Source of the DNA: UBA11386 sp035286785
Lineage (GTDB): Bacteria; Planctomycetota; Planctomycetia; Pirellulales; Thermoguttaceae
NCBI GenBank assembly: GCA_035286785.1
Contig: DATECS010000295.1
Span: 1 to 14,216 of the forward strand
Reading direction: 5' to 3'
Length of the DNA: 14,216 bases
The notes under the pieces were generated by a model, which was given only the letters and a program-made list of their open reading frames with translations, did no database searches and was not told the origin of the DNA. Below, in pieces: positions 14,102-14,216 of the stretch. The position numbers were made by a program, and so were the translations under genes. The number at the start of each line of letters is the position of its first letter. Position 1 is the stretch's first letter.

Positions 14102-14216
14102 TTATGCGGCGGCGACAAGGGGACGGCGGAGGCGTGCATAGCCGGGCCGGGTGGCAAGGTGGTCCGCAAGTCGGTCGTCGTCGCACAACGCCGCCGCTCG
14201 GACTTGGAGAATGGCT
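14102..14216 (-). CDS. C-terminal end of an unidentified protein (cut by the window edge)
   Basis: An open minus-strand frame enters from the right edge and ends at TAA (14102-14104). The 37 visible codons read like a real C-terminus (DDDRLADHLATRPGYARLRR, then PLVAAA), with a Leu/Arg/Ala-rich helix. I do not recognise the family; the tone recalls the ends of some planctomycete transposases, but that is only an impression. It converges on the protease gene, whose stop lies 78 bases away. A chance frame in GC-rich DNA is possible. Confidence 0.35.
   Translation of the reverse strand, partial: AILQVRAAALCDDDRLADHLATRPGYARLRRPLVAAA

Overview
The window reads as chromosomal DNA of a planctomycete, probably of the Pirellulales. 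The signs are high GC, a PEP-CTERM protein, a very large secreted protein with a LEPR-XLL-like N-terminal motif (VERLEERALLS) and a dockerin-type calcium module without any cellulosome context, a fabD/fabG/acpP/fabF order of fatty-acid genes, and short dispersed palindromic repeats of a kind common in these genomes. The taxonomic call is inference from these features, not from a marker gene.

Left part (1-5120): a copper/silver-type tripartite efflux locus. On the minus strand, in transcription order, lie a metal-site lipoprotein, the CusB-like adaptor, a broken VapC-like PIN toxin gene with its small partner gene, and the CusA-like RND pump, which runs off the left edge. The TolC/CusC-like outer-membrane lipoprotein is divergent on the plus strand. 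Together these would take Cu(I)/Ag(I) from the periplasm to the outside; the lipoprotein and the adaptor's N-terminal Cys motif and His/Met-rich tail look like metal-handling additions. A candidate operator/promoter sits between the two transcription units.

Middle (5121-7138): an orphan C-terminal tail of fabD (about 75 codons) directly after the efflux locus, two palindromic repeats, a PEP-CTERM protein on the minus strand, then about 1 kb without a gene that carries a pyrimidine-rich low-complexity tract and two inverted repeats.

Fatty-acid synthesis genes (7139-10170): fabG, acpP and fabF, all plus strand and all apparently intact, but separated by unusually long gaps (431 and 324 bases). 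The fabG-acpP gap has a long inverted repeat just after fabG. With the fabD tail at 5199-5432 this looks like an ancestral fabD-fabG-acpP-fabF cluster that has been opened up by insertions.

Right part (10171-14216): a possible promoter and a 1178-residue secreted protein built from a V8/trypsin-like serine protease domain, a CARDB-like domain, four about 99-residue tandem cadherin/Ig-like repeats, a fifth related domain and a dockerin. One of the dispersed palindromes is embedded in its reading frame. At the right edge an unidentified minus-strand frame enters the window.

No rRNA, tRNA, CRISPR array or complete insertion sequence was seen. The most interesting points are the orphan fabD tail beside the metal-efflux locus, the decayed PIN toxin with its intact partner inside that operon, the palindrome translated inside the protease, and the protease's own architecture.
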